A stretch of DNA of 6,774 nt from Zoogloeaceae bacterium (GTDB lineage: Bacteria; Pseudomonadota; Gammaproteobacteria; Burkholderiales; Rhodocyclaceae): assembly GCA_031259605.1 (NCBI GenBank), contig JAIRLE010000172.1:1-6774 (forward strand). Direction: 5' to 3'. Under the pieces are notes generated by a model that searched no databases, was not told the origin of the DNA, and saw only the letters and a list, made by a program, of their open reading frames with translations. Both the position numbers and the translations under genes were made by a program. Every line of letters begins with the position of its first letter. The first letter of the stretch is position 1. Of this stretch, positions 5,969 to 6,774 are shown in pieces.

Positions 5969-6005
5969 TCCCCACTCGTCCATTTTCGATGTTGAATGGA
6001 ATTCC

Positions 6006-6212
6006 ATGGGCAGCGCGCTGCCGCTCGCGGCGCTTCTCCTGTGCGTGCCGCCCGCGTTCGCCGACGATGCGATCCAGCGGCAGGAACCGGCCGCCGTGCT
6101 GCGTCAGCTCGATCTTGCCGAACGGCTGGCGCGACACGGTGAACTGACGCGTTCCATGCCGCCGGAGGCGCGTTATCACTTTTGGTCAGTCATCGCGCCG
6201 AAGTGGCAGTAA
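6006..6212 (+). pseudogene. Small exported protein, probably a truncated ICE RAQPRD-family protein
   Basis: 68 residues. A hydrophobic leader (about 3-19) ends PAFA before DDA, a good signal peptidase site, although the usual positive charges before the core are absent. The mature part, with RQEPAAVLRQLDLAERLARH and PPEARYHF, matches my memory of the N-terminal half of the RAQPRD family: small exported proteins encoded in the transfer region of integrative conjugative elements, normally about 100 residues or more. Members usually continue with helical sequence to a C-terminal RAQPRD motif; here the match ends after ARYHF and the frame stops nine residues later. No other frame downstream restores the family sequence. 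The dispersed repeat ends 38 bases upstream of the ATG and the ribosome site is weak (GGA). Most likely a decayed fragment. Assignment from pattern memory only. Confidence 0.5.
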
Positions 6213-6657
6213 TTTCGCCCGTCCTGTTCCCATGGCAAACCCCCGGTTCCAGGCCACGCCTCTGATGCGGCGGGATTTTGCGCGGGAATCGTTGCGTAAA
6301 ATTCACAGTTGGCTGGCAAACGATAGCCGGTATTGACTATTCAAGTGTGAGTTTGTACCGTAGCGCCCCATTCGATAACAACTTTTTACATCGACGCGCG
6401 GATCGTGATGCGGATAGTCCAGGAACCGGATGTTTCAGTCAGGCGGAGAAATGTTCCGCCGCTGTTCGCGCATACCTGTCCGCCGCCCATGCGGTGCGGA
6501 TCGACGGACACGTGATGGCGCGCTCCCCCGCCAAGCGCGGCATGTTCGAGCCGGGCGCCGGGCCTGCGCCACTCGATTTCCAGTCAAACTCACCCGGTAC
6601 CGAGTCGGCGCGGTTCGACTTCCCGTCAACTCGAACCATCGACCTGAAGGACGCCCC
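6213..6657. other. Gene-free leader before vgrG
   Basis: No gene is supported here; the longest frame on + (6278-6673) is compositionally irregular and overlaps the vgrG start in another frame. The left half is mixed in composition, the right half GC-rich. It contains a 6 bp stem GGCGGA/TCCGCC (6442-6447 with 6455-6460) and a possible promoter at 6333. The junction just after 6185, where the RAQPRD-like match ends, may be an old insertion or deletion boundary. Confidence 0.5.
6333..6361 (+). promoter_or_regulatory. Weak candidate promoter upstream of vgrG
   Basis: TTGACT (6333-6338, 5 of 6) is followed after 17 bases by TACCGT (6356-6361, 3 of 6). If real it would leave a leader of about 290 bases before vgrG. 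The poor -10 keeps this tentative. Confidence 0.2.
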
Positions 6658-6774
6658 ATGCATCGCGCCCTGACCGCCCACACGCCGCTGGGCGAAGACT
6701 GGTGGGCAACGAGCCTGCACGGCACGGAAGCGCTCAGCGCGCTCTACGCCTTCCATCTCGGCCTCAAGTCCGAC
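6658..6774 (+). CDS. Type VI secretion tip protein VgrG, N-terminal fragment
   Basis: The first 39 codons of a gene that continues beyond the right edge. The opening matches the first strands of the VgrG/gp27-like domain: LTAHTPLGEDWWATSLHGTE (residues 4-23), then L-S-x-L-Y-x-F-H-L-x-L-K-S-D. Family members typically begin with an x-T-x-P-L-G-x-D...x-G-x-E-x-L-S-x-L-F-x-F-x-L-x-L-x-S pattern. VgrG forms the trimeric spike at the tip of the type VI injection tube and often carries or delivers effectors encoded downstream. AAGGA (6647-6651) sits 6 bases before the ATG and supports this start. Whether the protein has a C-terminal effector extension cannot be seen here. Confidence 0.85.
   Translation, partial: MHRALTAHTPLGEDWWATSLHGTEALSALYAFHLGLKSD

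Noticed and set aside
6314..6332. GGCTGGCAAACGATAGC as a possible sigma-54 promoter
   Set aside because: The GG and GC elements do not have the required 10-base spacing.

Overview
The window most likely comes from a proteobacterial chromosome, probably a betaproteobacterium. The reasons are GC-rich coding sequence, a periplasmic dihaem peroxidase, a type VI secretion VgrG, and dispersed repeats of the CGTCATTGCGAGGAGCG type. Genus cannot be settled from sequence alone. Every intact or partial gene I can support reads on the + strand.

Layout. Positions 1-216 are the C-terminal end of a SatP/YaaH-type acetate transporter, followed by a strong intrinsic terminator (242-273). From about 300 to 1727 there is a long gene-poor stretch of degenerate repeats. 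It holds a duplicated 96 bp unit, an inverted pair of 45 bp REP-like sequences, and the C-terminal third of an IS1-family transposase that begins exactly at the edge of a repeat copy. Positions 1728-5656 form a tight three-gene operon: a dihaem cytochrome c peroxidase with signal peptide, a membrane sensor histidine kinase with an all-helical (DAHL-like) periplasmic domain, and a response regulator with one intact receiver and one degenerate receiver-like domain. Positions 5657-6005 hold another copy of the long repeat, inverted relative to the first. Next come a small exported protein resembling the N-terminal half of ICE RAQPRD-family proteins (6006-6212), a gene-free leader, and the first 39 codons of a vgrG running off the right edge (6658-6774).

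How the genes fit together. The peroxidase stop and kinase start overlap (GTGA), and the regulator starts 12 bases after the kinase stop, so the three are very probably co-expressed. The simplest model is a periplasmic peroxidase linked to a sensor whose helical ectodomain faces the same compartment. The regulator has no DNA-binding or enzymatic output domain that I can recognise, so its output is unknown. The operon lies between inverted copies of a repeat and close to IS1 and possible ICE debris, with a vgrG downstream, which suggests a rearranged accessory region.
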